Assembly (NCBI GenBank): GCA_036556965.1
Contig: DATBIO010000325.1
Location: 1-46,956, forward strand
Direction of reading: 5' to 3'
Origin: DATBIO01 sp036556965
GTDB lineage: Bacteria; Acidobacteriota; Vicinamibacteria; Fen-336
DNA length: 46,956 nucleotides
Shown piece by piece: positions 32,445-40,765 of this stretch (position 1 is the first letter of the stretch; the number at the start of each line of letters is the position of its first letter). The notes below the pieces were generated by a model. It did no database searches, was not told the DNA's origin, and saw nothing but the letters and a program-made list of their open reading frames with translations. The position numbers and the translations under genes were made by a program.

Positions 32445-34511
32445 TCAGTTGCAGCCGAGCTTGGCGGCGGCCGCGCGCGCGGCGCGGCGCACGTCCTCGT
32501 AGGCCACCATGCGCTGCATCTGCTCCTTCTCCATGACCGTCTGGTCGTAGGGGTTGCCGGCCGCGATCTGCTTGATCTGCGCGCACTGTCCGCGCGCCGC
32601 TCCGCCCATCGACCCCAGGGCGCCCAGCGCCTCCTGGCGCACGCCGAAGTCGCGGTCGTTGACGGCGGCGTAGATCAGGAAGGGCACGGCCCCCGAGCCG
32701 TGGCGCGCCAGCTCCCGCGCCGCCGTACGGCGGGCGGCGGGCGCGCCCTTCATCAGGTTGCGGCTGGCTTCGCCCATGCCCCCGCCCTCGTCGGCGCGCT
32801 GCTCCTGGCGGAAGGAGCGCGCCGCCTCCGCCTCCGCCTCCGCGGCCTGCCCCTTCTCGAAGCGGTCGATGTTGGTGAGCAGCGCGGTCACGTTGCGGCC
32901 TTCCGCCTTGGCCTTCTCCGCGCTGGCCTTGGCCTGGGTCATGTCCTTCTTGAAGAAGTGGGCCCAGGCGATGCCGTTGTAGGCCTCCCCCGCCGTCTTG
33001 GGATCGAGCACCAGCGCCTTGTGGAAGGCGGCGATGCCCTCGTCGTGCTGCTTCTCGTAGGAGTGCGACCAGCCCAGGCCGAGGGCGGCCTGCGCGTTCT
33101 TGGGGTCGAGCTCGAGGGCCTTCTTGTAGGCCTTGACGGCTTCCGCGGCGTTGCTGGGCTCCATGTTGCGGTAGATCCAGCCGAGGTTGGTGTAGCCCTC
33201 GGTGTCCTTGTACCCGGGGCTGCCCACCACCTTCTTGAGCTCCGTGATGCCCGCGTCGTACTGCTTGTTCATCCCCAGGAGCAGGCCGTAGGTGCTGCGG
33301 TTGGCGAGGTTGTTCGGGGCCAGCTCCACCGCCTTGCGGTAGGCGCCCAGCGCGTCGTCCCGCTGGCCGGTGAAGAGGTAGGCGCGCCCGAGGTAGGCGT
33401 GCGCGCTGGCGTTGCCGGGGAGCCCGGCCACCGCCTTCTCCAATGGCTCCACCGCCGCCACCGTGTCCCCCTTGCGCAGGAGCAGCTCGCCGAGCTGGAG
33501 GTTCACCTCGGCGTTGTTGGGCATCTCCTGCGCCAGCTTCTGCACCTCCACCAGGGCGGAGGCGGGATCGCCGCGCCGCACCTGCGCCTGCACCAGGGCC
33601 ACGCGGGCCGGCCCGTAACGGGGGTCGGCCTGCAGCGCGCGCTTGTAGGCGCTGGCCGCCTGGTCGAGGTTCCCCGCCGCGTCGAACAGGCGTCCGACTG
33701 CCGTCTGCACCATCGGGTTCTTGGGATTGAGGAAGGCTCCCTGCTGGGCCTGCGCGATGGCGTCCCCCCACTGGTTGGTGTCCTTCGCGTAGATGGCGGC
33801 CCCGAGCACGGCGAAGGCCTCGCCGCTGTTGGGGTCGGCGTCGCTGGCCTTGCGCGCCTCGGCCTCCGCTTCCGCCGCCTTGCCCGCGGCGAGGAGGGAG
33901 CTGGCCAGGCCGACGCGCGCCGCCGTGGAGGCGGGATCGAGGGTGAGCGCCTTGCGGAAGGCGTCCGCCGCCTCCTGGCTGCGCCCCGCCGAGAGCTGGG
34001 CCTCGCCCAGGGCGGCGTGGGCGGCCGCGGAGGAGGCGCCCATCTGCACCGCCCTCTCCGCGGTGGCCACGGCCGCCGCGTCCCGGCTGCGCGCCTGGGC
34101 CACGGCGAGCGCCGAAAGGGTGGCCGCCGACTCCTGCGCCTTCACCGCCTCCTGGGCATGGGCCACCGCGTCGCCGGAGGCGCCGTGCACGATCTCGAGG
34201 CCCGACAGCGTGGAGAACGCGGCCGCGCGTGCCGCGGGCTCGGCGCTGGCGCTGAGGTCGGTGGCCTTGCGTGCGCTGGCCACGGCCTCTTCGAGCTTGC
34301 CCGCGCGCGCCTGCACGCGGGCCAGACCCGCGTGCGCATCGGCGCTCGTGGGCTGCTGGGAGACCGCCTTCTCCATGGTCTTGAGCGCTTCCTCGGGCTT
34401 GCCCTTCTGAAGCTGTGATTCGGCGCGCGCCACGGCATCGTCCACCCGCTTGTCGGCGACGGCGGGCGCGGCCAGGCCGAGGAGAGCTGCGACGGCGACC
34501 ATCGTTCTCAT
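32445..34511 (-). CDS. Exported TPR repeat protein with C-terminal HEAT-like segment
   Basis: A 688-residue periplasmic or secreted scaffold-type protein. A signal peptide (MRTMVAVAALLGLAAPAVA) precedes about a dozen tetratricopeptide repeats (GKPEEALKTMEKAVSQQPTS, GRSQEAADAFRKALTLDPAS, GQRDDALGAYRKAVELAPNN, AVKAYKKALELDPKNAQAAL). An Ala/Glu-rich linker (AAEAEAEAARSFRQEQRADE) leads to a HEAT-like stretch (ELARHGSGAVPFLIYAAVND, FGVRQEALGALGSMGG), and the protein ends in KLGCN. No enzyme domain is present. The ATG at 34511 was chosen because the signal peptide starts there. A TATAAT box inside an inverted repeat lies about 85 bases upstream. Confidence 0.9.
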   Translation of the reverse strand: MRTMVAVAALLGLAAPAVADKRVDDAVARAESQLQKGKPEEALKTMEKAVSQQPTSADAHAGLARVQARAGKLEEAVASARKATDLSASAEPAARAAAFSTLSGLEIVHGASGDAVAHAQEAVKAQESAATLSALAVAQARSRDAAAVATAERAVQMGASSAAAHAALGEAQLSAGRSQEAADAFRKALTLDPASTAARVGLASSLLAAGKAAEAEAEARKASDADPNSGEAFAVLGAAIYAKDTNQWGDAIAQAQQGAFLNPKNPMVQTAVGRLFDAAGNLDQAASAYKRALQADPRYGPARVALVQAQVRRGDPASALVEVQKLAQEMPNNAEVNLQLGELLLRKGDTVAAVEPLEKAVAGLPGNASAHAYLGRAYLFTGQRDDALGAYRKAVELAPNNLANRSTYGLLLGMNKQYDAGITELKKVVGSPGYKDTEGYTNLGWIYRNMEPSNAAEAVKAYKKALELDPKNAQAALGLGWSHSYEKQHDEGIAAFHKALVLDPKTAGEAYNGIAWAHFFKKDMTQAKASAEKAKAEGRNVTALLTNIDRFEKGQAAEAEAEAARSFRQEQRADEGGGMGEASRNLMKGAPAARRTAARELARHGSGAVPFLIYAAVNDRDFGVRQEALGALGSMGGAARGQCAQIKQIAAGNPYDQTVMEKEQMQRMVAYEDVRRAARAAAAKLGCN

Positions 34512-34587
34512 CGGAATCGATCTCCACAGAGCCAGCAAGACGCGCCGCCCGCGGTCGTTACGCCGCCGTGGGGGACGCGTCGGGTCC

Positions 34588-34610
34588 GCACGTTCATTAT
34601 AACTACGTGC
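34588..34610 (-). promoter_or_regulatory. TATAAT box flanked by an inverted repeat
   Basis: GCACGT (34588-34593) and ACGTGC (34605-34610) form a perfect inverted repeat spaced by 11 bases. The spacer contains TATAAT on the minus strand (complement of 34596-34601), a perfect -10 for the TPR gene. A protein bound here would cover the promoter. No -35 consensus is seen. Confidence 0.55.
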
Positions 34611-34680
34611 TCCACGCGCGCCCGAGCGGGCAGCCTGCATGAACTACGGCTCCGGGCCGGCCCGCCTTCCGGGCATGTGC

Positions 34681-34686
34681 TAGCAT
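34681..34686 (+). promoter_or_regulatory. Extended -10 of the CxxC small protein gene
   Basis: GTGC-TAGCAT, with TGC at 34678-34680 and the hexamer at 34681-34686. The same GTGC-TAGCAT sequence occurs upstream of galU and of the gene at 15243-15917. Confidence 0.45.
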
Positions 34687-34707
34687 GTCGCCACACCCCC
34701 TTTGGAC

Positions 34708-34944
34708 ATGTCCGCCCTCCCTTCCTGCCAGTCCTGCCACCGGCCGGCGAGCAAGGGGCTTCTCTCGTATCGGCGGGGAGAGGAGATGGTCCACCACGAC
34801 GCGTTCCTCCAGTGCGACATCTGTGAACGTTTCGCGTGCGCGGATTGCCTCCAGGTGTACGACATCTTCTCGGGCTATGACTTCCTCTGTCACGTCTGCG
34901 CCCGGGAGTGGGCGGCGCTGCCCCGGGGGACGCGCGGGCACTGA
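34708..34944 (+). CDS. Small zinc-binding protein with four CxxC motifs
   Basis: A 78-residue protein with the cysteine pattern CQSC, CDIC, CADC, CHVC, which is eight cysteines and could bind two zinc ions in a cross-brace as in FYVE or B-box folds. The first pair is separated from the rest by YRRGEEMVHHDAFLQ. It ends AREWAALPRGTRGH. No family was recognised, and there is no signal peptide. The ATG at 34708 is preferred; a TTG two codons earlier is possible. It is followed by about 500 bases without a gene, including a strong terminator. Confidence 0.65.
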   Translation: MSALPSCQSCHRPASKGLLSYRRGEEMVHHDAFLQCDICERFACADCLQVYDIFSGYDFLCHVCAREWAALPRGTRGH

Positions 34945-35037
34945 CCACGGCAGTGCGTGCCTTTGGGCACACCCCTGTCCTGAAAGCGACACCAGCGGAG
35001 GGACGGGTCCGCCGCTAAACGCTTGACGGGCAGGAGA

Positions 35038-35237
35038 TTGACATCAATTCACAACCTGCGTGAAACAGGCATGTGGATTGCTTCGTCTCAGAGGTCAGAA
35101 GGCCATTACTCATGCCGCATTCCTCATGGCACATCCAACCGCTTCAATAGCCCGCTGAACACACCCTACCCCCCCTAACAGGGGACTCTCCTTCAGCCGT
35201 GAAAGGGGCGCCGATCAGGCGCCCCTTTCGTTTTATT
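35038..35237 (+). ncRNA. Candidate small RNA or long 3' UTR ending in a strong terminator
   Basis: Between 34945 and 35200 there is no credible ORF and the base composition drops to about half GC, unlike the rest of the window. TTGACA at 35038-35043 could be a -35, but the -10 17 bases on (TGAAAC) is poor. The segment ends at an intrinsic terminator. Either an independent small RNA or the 3' UTR of the CxxC gene would explain it. I saw no match to tRNA-Sec, SRP RNA, tmRNA or RNase P features. Confidence 0.4.
35201..35237 (+). terminator. Intrinsic terminator
   Basis: GAAAGGGGCGCC, loop GATCA, GGCGCCCCTTTC is a perfect 12-bp stem, followed by GTTTTATT. The T-rich tract lies only on the plus-strand side, so it ends a rightward transcript. 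It is the clearest rho-independent terminator in the window. Confidence 0.92.
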
Positions 35238-35437
35238 GCGTCCTCGCTCCGGCCCTGACCTCGTCAGGCGCCTCGCTCCGACGGGGAGTCGGAGCTCGGC
35301 GGCAGAGGAGAGCCTCCGCTGCGGAAAACGCCCCGTAGCGTCCTCGCTCCGCGCCGGGCGTCTCGAGGCGCCGCCTCGGGCGTCGATCCCTCGGCGACGC
35401 AGCGAGGGAGAGCGCTCCGCCGCGGAAGACGCACGTG
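35238..35437. repeat. Imperfect 100-base tandem duplication
   Basis: GCGTCCTCGCTCC at 35238 recurs exactly at 35338. GGAGAGCCTCCGCTGCGGAA near 35307 recurs as GGAGAGCGCTCCGCCGCGGA near 35407, so the period is 100 bases. The middles have diverged. It fills the space between the terminator and the 3' end of the S8 protease gene; no coding role is seen. Confidence 0.65.
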
Positions 35438-35444
35438 CGGTGTT

Positions 35445-36803
35445 TCAGCGCGGGCGGTGCGGATCACGGGCGCCGGGGCGGCGGCGCGCATCCACCGCCG
35501 CCTGCACCGCCTTCTCCGGAGCGACGGCGCCCCATCCCTGGCGGTCGGGGGCCATGTCCGGTATGCGCCGCGCGGTGGACACCAGGAGGCGCCGCAGGTG
35601 GGCCGGGGTGAGTGCGGGGTTGGCCTCGATCATCTGCGCGGCCACGGAAGCCACGATGGGCGCGGCGAAGCTGCTGCCGTCGACGTGCTTGTAGTGGGCG
35701 GAGATGACGTTGCCCTCGGCGCGCTTGGTGCGCGCGCGCTCGCGCAGCAGCGGGGGATGGCCGGCGAGTGCCTCCAACTCGGGATCCACGCCGCGCGCGC
35801 GCGCGAGGAGCGCGGGCAGCCCGTCGTCGGCGACCTCCGGCACGCCGGCCAGGAGGGCCGCCTGCGCCTGCGTGGGCGTGCCGGGCAGGATGGGTGCCGC
35901 CACCCAGATCCCCGGCGCGACCACCTCCGGCTTCTGCAGCGCATCCACCGTCGGCCCGTAGCTGGAGTGGTACATCGCGTACTGCGCGAAGGCCAGCCGG
36001 TTGCGGTCGTCCAGCGCGCCCACGGCGAGCACGGACGGAGCGGAGGCGGGGGGCAGCACCGGATGGTGGGGCAGGTGGCCCTGGTTCCCAACCGCCGCGC
36101 ACACGAGGACGCCCGCACGGGTGAGGGCCTCCGCCGCCTGGGAGAGCTCGTCCGTGAGATAGGAGGCCTCGTAGTCGCCGCCGCAGCTCACGTTCACCAC
36201 GCGGATGCCGTGGCGCCTGCGGTTCCGCAGCACCCAGTCCAGGCCACGCGCGATGTCGTCGTGGCGGATGCGGCGCGGCGTGCCCACCTTGACCAGGACC
36301 AGGCGGGCCTCGGAGGCCAGGCCCCGGTAGAGGCCGCGCGAGAGGCGCCCGTTCCCGCAGGCCACCACCGACGTCATCATCCCGTGCCAGCTCGCGTCGT
36401 CGGGCCGGTCGAGGTCGGCGCGGCGCGCGCGCCCTCCCGTCACGTCCACGTAGCGGAGGATGCGGTCCTTCGGCTGCACGAGGTCGGGGTGGGCGAAGAA
36501 GCCCGCGTCCAGGAAGGCGATGGTGACGCCGCGGCCGCGGTAGCGGTCCTGGGCGCCGAGCCGCACCGGGGTGGGCAGGATCTGCCCGGGGTCCCACTCG
36601 CCCTCGTGCTGCCGCAGGTAGGCGATGGCCGCCTCGAAGCGCGCCACGCACTCGGCGCACGCGCCGTGCTCGACCGACCACCCCGGGGTGTTGGCGGCCA
36701 CCGCCTCCGCCACCGCCCCCTTCACCGCGCGCAGCGCGGGCACGCGCTGCGCGCACACGCGGCAGGCCGCGACGGCGGCGGTCTCGTGGCCGGCGGCGCT
36801 CAC
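35445..36803 (-). CDS. S8 family (subtilisin-like) peptidase with Cys-pair N-terminus, no signal peptide
   Basis: A 452-residue serine protease with the S8 triad Asp99 (AFLDAGF), His140 (SWHGMMTS) and Ser378 (DGSSFAAP), and oxyanion Asn240 (AAVGNQG). There is no signal peptide. Instead the N-terminal 60 residues hold CRVC (14-17) and CAEC (49-52), which could form a zinc site. A large insertion (about 303-370) lies before the catalytic Ser. This points to a cytoplasmic enzyme. GTG start at 36803 with TAGCGT 6 bases upstream, the leaderless-type arrangement. Confidence 0.9.
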   Translation of the reverse strand: MSAAGHETAAVAACRVCAQRVPALRAVKGAVAEAVAANTPGWSVEHGACAECVARFEAAIAYLRQHEGEWDPGQILPTPVRLGAQDRYRGRGVTIAFLDAGFFAHPDLVQPKDRILRYVDVTGGRARRADLDRPDDASWHGMMTSVVACGNGRLSRGLYRGLASEARLVLVKVGTPRRIRHDDIARGLDWVLRNRRRHGIRVVNVSCGGDYEASYLTDELSQAAEALTRAGVLVCAAVGNQGHLPHHPVLPPASAPSVLAVGALDDRNRLAFAQYAMYHSSYGPTVDALQKPEVVAPGIWVAAPILPGTPTQAQAALLAGVPEVADDGLPALLARARGVDPELEALAGHPPLLRERARTKRAEGNVISAHYKHVDGSSFAAPIVASVAAQMIEANPALTPAHLRRLLVSTARRIPDMAPDRQGWGAVAPEKAVQAAVDARRRPGARDPHRPR

Positions 36804-36897
36804 CGCCCCACGCTAGTGGCGGGGCCGCCGGCCGTCAACCGCGGAGTAGCGCGGCGCGCGCGCGCTGTATATATTCCGACGACGGAGGTTTTGAACG

Positions 36898-37641
36898 ATG
36901 GCGATGTTCAAGAGCGGTAACCCCGCGCTGCGCGCGGACACTTTCTCGTCCGTACCCCGGGTGGCCGGCGAAGCGGCCATGACCCTTCCCGGCACGGTCA
37001 ACAAGACCGGCATCTCCCTGCTCATCCTCCTCCTCTTCGCCGCCTTCACCTGGGGCCAGGTGGGCACGCCCTTCGCGTCGCTGGCCATGATCGGGGGCCT
37101 CATCCTGGGACTGGTCTGTGCCCTCGTCATCGCCTTCAAGAAGGTCTGGGCGCCCTTCCTGACCCCCGTGTACGCGGCCTGCCAGGGCCTGGCCCTCGGA
37201 GGCATCTCGGCCATCTACGAGGCGCAGTTCCCCGGCATCGTCATCAACGCGGTGGCCCTCACCTTCGGCACCCTGGGCGCGCTGCTCCTGGCCTACAAGT
37301 CGGGCCTCATCCGTGCCACCGAGAACTTCAAGCTGGGCATCTTCGCGGCCACGGGGGCCATCGGCCTCATCTACCTCGTCTCCTTCGTGCTGCGGCTCTT
37401 CGGCAAGAACATCCCCTACATCCACGACTCCGGGCTCATCGGCATCGGCTTCAGCCTCTTCGTGGTGACCATCGCCGCGCTGAACCTGGTGCTGGACTTC
37501 GACTTCATCGAGCGCGGCTCCACCCTGGGGGCGCCGAAGTACATGGAGTGGGTAGGGGCCTTCGGCCTGCTGGTGACCCTGGTCTGGCTCTACCTCGAGT
37601 TCCTGCGCCTGCTGGCCAAGCTCAACAGCCGGAAGAGCTGA
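36898..37641 (+). CDS. Bax inhibitor-1/YccA family membrane protein
   Basis: A 247-residue membrane protein of the Bax inhibitor-1-like group. After a 28-residue polar start it has about seven helices (GISLLILLLFAAFTWGQVG, MIGGLILGLVCALVIAFKK, AVALTFGTLGALLLAYKSGL, GAIGLIYLVSFVLRLFG). The family Asp residues occur in ALNLVLDFDFIERG near the end. Related proteins act as pH-sensitive calcium leak channels; this one is untested. GGAGG lies ten bases before the ATG, and TG-TATATATT near 36868-36875 is an extended -10. Its TGA overlaps the next ATG by one base. Confidence 0.92.
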   Translation: MAMFKSGNPALRADTFSSVPRVAGEAAMTLPGTVNKTGISLLILLLFAAFTWGQVGTPFASLAMIGGLILGLVCALVIAFKKVWAPFLTPVYAACQGLALGGISAIYEAQFPGIVINAVALTFGTLGALLLAYKSGLIRATENFKLGIFAATGAIGLIYLVSFVLRLFGKNIPYIHDSGLIGIGFSLFVVTIAALNLVLDFDFIERGSTLGAPKYMEWVGAFGLLVTLVWLYLEFLRLLAKLNSRKS

Positions 37642-38819
37642 TGGACGTCCCCGCCATCCAGCGGGCCCTGGCCGAGCAGGACCTGGACGGCTGGCTGCTC
37701 TACGACTTCCGGGGCAGCAACCCCATCGCGCGCAGCCTCATCGGGTTCGACTCCCACCAGATCGGAACGCGGCGCTGGTTCTACCTGCTCCCGCGCCAGG
37801 GCGAGCCCACCGCCATCCTCCACGTCATCGAGCCCAACGCCCTCCGGGGCGCGGCCGGCCGCCCGGTGCTCTACCGGTCGTGGAAGGAGCTGGAGCAGCG
37901 GCTGCGCGAGTCCCTGGCCGGGATGAAGCGCGTGGCCATGGAGTACAGCCCCGGCGCCGCCATCCCCTACGTGGGCCGGGTGGACGCGGGCACCGTGGAG
38001 ATGGTGCGGGCGGCGGGGCCGGAGGTGGTCAGCTCCGCCGACCTCGTGCAGCGCTTCGAGTCGGTGTGGACCGGGGAGCAGAAGGAGCTGCACGACCGCG
38101 CCGCACGCCTGACCCTGGAGGCCAAGGACGCGGGCTTCGCCCTCATCCGCGAGCGGCTGGCGGCGGGGGCGCCGATCCGTGAGAGCGAGGTGCAGGCCTT
38201 CATCCAGGGACGGTTCGACGCCTCCGGCCTGCACGCCGACCACCCCTGCATCGTGGCCGTCAACGAGCACGCCTCCGACCCGCACTTCGAGACCCAGGCG
38301 GGGAAGGACGACCGCGAAATCAAGAAGGGCGACCTCGTGCTCATCGACCTCTGGGCCAAGGTGGCGGGGGACCCGCGCGCCGTCTACTACGACGCCACCT
38401 GGATGGCCTACTGCGGCCAGGACGTCCCCGCGCGCATGCGCGAGGTCTGGGAGACGGTGCGGGGCGCGCGCGACGCCGCGGTGGCCTTCGTGACGGAGGC
38501 GGTGTCGTCCGGACGCGCCATACACGGCTACGAGGTGGACGACGTCTCGCGCGCGCACATCGAGGAGCGCGGCTACGGCGAGTACTTCCTCCACCGCACC
38601 GGACACTCCATCGGCTACGAGGTGCACGGCAACGGCGTGAACATCGACAACCTCGAGACGCGCGACCAGCGCCGCATCATCCCCGGCGTCTGCTTCTCCA
38701 TCGAGCCCGGCATCTACCTGCCCGAGTTCGGCGTCCGCAGCGAGATCGACATGTACGTGGGCGAGGACGCGGCCGAGGTCACGGGCGACATCCAGCGCGA
38801 ACTGCTCCTCCTGGCTTGA
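37641..38819 (+). CDS. M24 family Xaa-Pro aminopeptidase-like metallopeptidase
   Basis: A 392-residue creatinase/prolidase-fold enzyme. An N-terminal domain (about 1-135) precedes the pita-bread domain. The five expected metal ligands are in VLIDLWAKV (Asp), YYDATWM (Asp), HRTGHSIGYEVHG (His), FSIEPGIYLP (Glu) and RSEIDMYV (Glu). It probably removes residues preceding proline from peptides in the cytoplasm. The ATG overlaps the upstream stop (TGATG), so it is coupled to the Bax inhibitor-like gene. The aldo/keto reductase follows after 4 bases. Confidence 0.93.
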   Translation: MDVPAIQRALAEQDLDGWLLYDFRGSNPIARSLIGFDSHQIGTRRWFYLLPRQGEPTAILHVIEPNALRGAAGRPVLYRSWKELEQRLRESLAGMKRVAMEYSPGAAIPYVGRVDAGTVEMVRAAGPEVVSSADLVQRFESVWTGEQKELHDRAARLTLEAKDAGFALIRERLAAGAPIRESEVQAFIQGRFDASGLHADHPCIVAVNEHASDPHFETQAGKDDREIKKGDLVLIDLWAKVAGDPRAVYYDATWMAYCGQDVPARMREVWETVRGARDAAVAFVTEAVSSGRAIHGYEVDDVSRAHIEERGYGEYFLHRTGHSIGYEVHGNGVNIDNLETRDQRRIIPGVCFSIEPGIYLPEFGVRSEIDMYVGEDAAEVTGDIQRELLLLA

Positions 38820-38823
38820 CCGC

Positions 38824-39795
38824 GTGCAGACCCGCCGCCTCGGCCGCACCGGCGTCGCCGTCTCCGAGGTCGGCTACGGCGCCTGGGGCATCGGGGGCAC
38901 CATGTGGATCGGAGCCCGCGACGACGAGAGCCTCCGCGCGCTCAACCGGGCCATCGACCTCGGCGTCGACTTCATCGACACCGCCCTGGGCTACGGCATG
39001 GGCCACAGCGAGAAGCTGGTGGGGCAGGTCGTGCGCCAGCGTTCCGAGCGCATCTACGTGGCCACCAAGGTCCCGCCCCGCAACCGCGTGTGGCCGGCGC
39101 AGCGGGGCGTGCCCGTGTCGGAGTGCTTCCCCCCTGAGCACATCACCAGCTGCGCGGAGAAGAGCCTGTGGAACCTCGGGGTGGAGACGATCGACCTCCT
39201 GCAGCTCCACACCTGGCGGGACGACTACCTGGACGAGGGGGGCGGCTGGCGGGAGGCCCTCCTCGAGCTGAAGGAGCAGGGCAAGGTGCGGCACCTGGGC
39301 GTGAGCGTGAACGACCACGCGCCGGAGACCGCGCTGCGCGCGGTGGCCTCGGGCCTCTTCGACGCGGTGCAGGTGATCTACAACATCTTCGACCAGAGCC
39401 CGGAGGCGGAGCTGTTCCCCGCCTGCCGGCAGCACGACGTGGGGGTGCTGGCGCGCGTCCCCTTCGACGAGGGCGCGCTCACCGGCGCCATCACCCCGGA
39501 GACGCGCTTCCCGGAGGGGGACTGGCGCAACCAGTACTTCCGCGGCGACCGCAAGCAGGCCGTGCACGAGCGCGTGCAGAGGCTGGCCGCGCTGCTGGAC
39601 GGCGAGGCGCGCACGCTGGCCGAGCTCGCCCTGCGCTTCTGCCTCGACCACGAGGCGGTCTCCACGGTCATCCCCGGCATGCGCAGCGTGCGCTCCGTGG
39701 AGGCCAACGCGGCGGTGTCCGACGGGCGCCGGCTCTCGCCCGCCCTGCGCGAGGCGCTGCGCGGCCACGCCTGGCCGCGCAACTTCTACTCCTAG
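38824..39795 (+). CDS. Aldo/keto reductase
   Basis: A 323-residue NADPH-dependent aldo/keto reductase. It begins VQTRRLGRTGVAVSEVGYGAWGIGG (written here from the GTG start, split after GYG). The catalytic tetrad is visible as Asp in FIDTALGYG, Tyr in the same segment, Lys in VATKVPP and His in LLQLHTW. STVIPGMRSVRSVEANAAVS is the usual cofactor-binding end. The substrate is unknown. It lies 4 bases after the M24 gene in an apparent three-gene operon. Confidence 0.93.
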   Translation: MQTRRLGRTGVAVSEVGYGAWGIGGTMWIGARDDESLRALNRAIDLGVDFIDTALGYGMGHSEKLVGQVVRQRSERIYVATKVPPRNRVWPAQRGVPVSECFPPEHITSCAEKSLWNLGVETIDLLQLHTWRDDYLDEGGGWREALLELKEQGKVRHLGVSVNDHAPETALRAVASGLFDAVQVIYNIFDQSPEAELFPACRQHDVGVLARVPFDEGALTGAITPETRFPEGDWRNQYFRGDRKQAVHERVQRLAALLDGEARTLAELALRFCLDHEAVSTVIPGMRSVRSVEANAAVSDGRRLSPALREALRGHAWPRNFYS

Positions 39796-39799
39796 ACCC

Positions 39800-40765
39800 T
39801 CAGCGCACGGCGAAGGCGGCCTGGCGGCTGAGGGCCTGCCCGCTGCCCCGCTCCACCAGCTCGAGGGTGGCCACGTAGTCGCCCGAAGCGAAGCCGGCCA
39901 GGCGCAGGGGCACCCCCAGGCCCCAGTGGTTCTCGAAACCCCTGAGGCGCAGGGGAGTCACGTCCGCCACCGCGAAGGTCCTCGGCCCCGAGGGGCCCTC
40001 CAGGAGCACGCGCGCCCCCAGCTGCGGCGCGCCCGCGGCGGCGGGGGGGTTCCGCACGACCACGAACAGCCAGGGCTCTTCGCTGGAGGAGAAGGTGCGG
40101 TCGCCGCGCGGCACCACCTTGATGCTCCCGAAAGCGAAGGGCTCGTCTGGTACCTGCGGTTCCGGCATGGGGTAGACGTCGCCGGAGACGAACAGGCGCG
40201 AGACCTCGAAGGCGCCGGGCGCGATGGCGGCGGGCTGGAGGAGGACCCGGGTCATGAGCACGGGATCGTTGCGCCCGAGGGCCACCCCCAGCACGGCGGT
40301 GTATGCCCCCGCGGGCAGGGGAAGGGCGACCTCGAGGTGGGCCTGGTTGCCGGTCACGCTCACGGTGCTCTTGGTCTCGAAGCCCAGCACGCGCCGCCCC
40401 GTCGCGTCCCGCACCTCGCCGAAGACCTGGCACGCGCGGCCGGCGTGGAACGCCAGGTCCACGTCGTGGCTCAGGGCCACGGCCACGAAGTACTCCCCGG
40501 TTCCCGAGAGGAACTCGCCCCAGGTGGCGTGCAGGGCGGCCGGCGTGGCCGCGGGCGCGAACCGCTCCACGGCGTCCACGAAGCGGCGGGTGGCCAGGGG
40601 CCGCAAGAGGTCGCGCCGGTCGCGCGCCTTGCGCCACTCGAAGTCCTCCATCTGCCGTTCGATGGTGTCGCGGTCGTGGCGGCGCTCGGGGTCGGGGGCC
40701 GGCACCTGCGCCCAGCCCGGCGCAGCGCACGCCAGGAAAAGGGAAACGACCGCGAATGCCCTCAT
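39800..40765 (-). CDS. Secreted hypothetical protein, beta-rich
   Basis: A 321-residue exported protein of unknown function. It has a signal peptide (MRAFAVVSLFLACAAPGWAQ), a charged helical stretch (about 25-75: DRDTIERQMEDFEWRKARDR), then beta-rich repeats that look like two Ig-like sandwiches (GEYFVAVALSHDVDLAFHAG, HLEVALPLPAGAYTAVLGVA, RDPVLM-like strands, SGDYVATLELVERGSG). No enzyme motif was found. Its ATG overlaps the lysoplasmalogenase-like gene stop as ATGA, so translation is coupled. It converges on the aldo/keto reductase with a 4-base gap. Confidence 0.75.
   Translation of the reverse strand: MRAFAVVSLFLACAAPGWAQVPAPDPERRHDRDTIERQMEDFEWRKARDRRDLLRPLATRRFVDAVERFAPAATPAALHATWGEFLSGTGEYFVAVALSHDVDLAFHAGRACQVFGEVRDATGRRVLGFETKSTVSVTGNQAHLEVALPLPAGAYTAVLGVALGRNDPVLMTRVLLQPAAIAPGAFEVSRLFVSGDVYPMPEPQVPDEPFAFGSIKVVPRGDRTFSSSEEPWLFVVVRNPPAAAGAPQLGARVLLEGPSGPRTFAVADVTPLRLRGFENHWGLGVPLRLAGFASGDYVATLELVERGSGQALSRQAAFAVR

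Noticed and set aside
31170..34418. A 1082-codon plus-strand frame over the DUF3179 and TPR genes
   Set aside because: It spans two real genes and their gap in antisense, with a product typical of reverse-complemented GC-rich code.
35038..35200. tRNA-Sec, 6S, SRP RNA or tmRNA in the AT-richer gap
   Set aside because: None of their conserved sequences (T arm, SRP tetraloop region, tag reading frame) could be found; it is kept only as an unassigned candidate.
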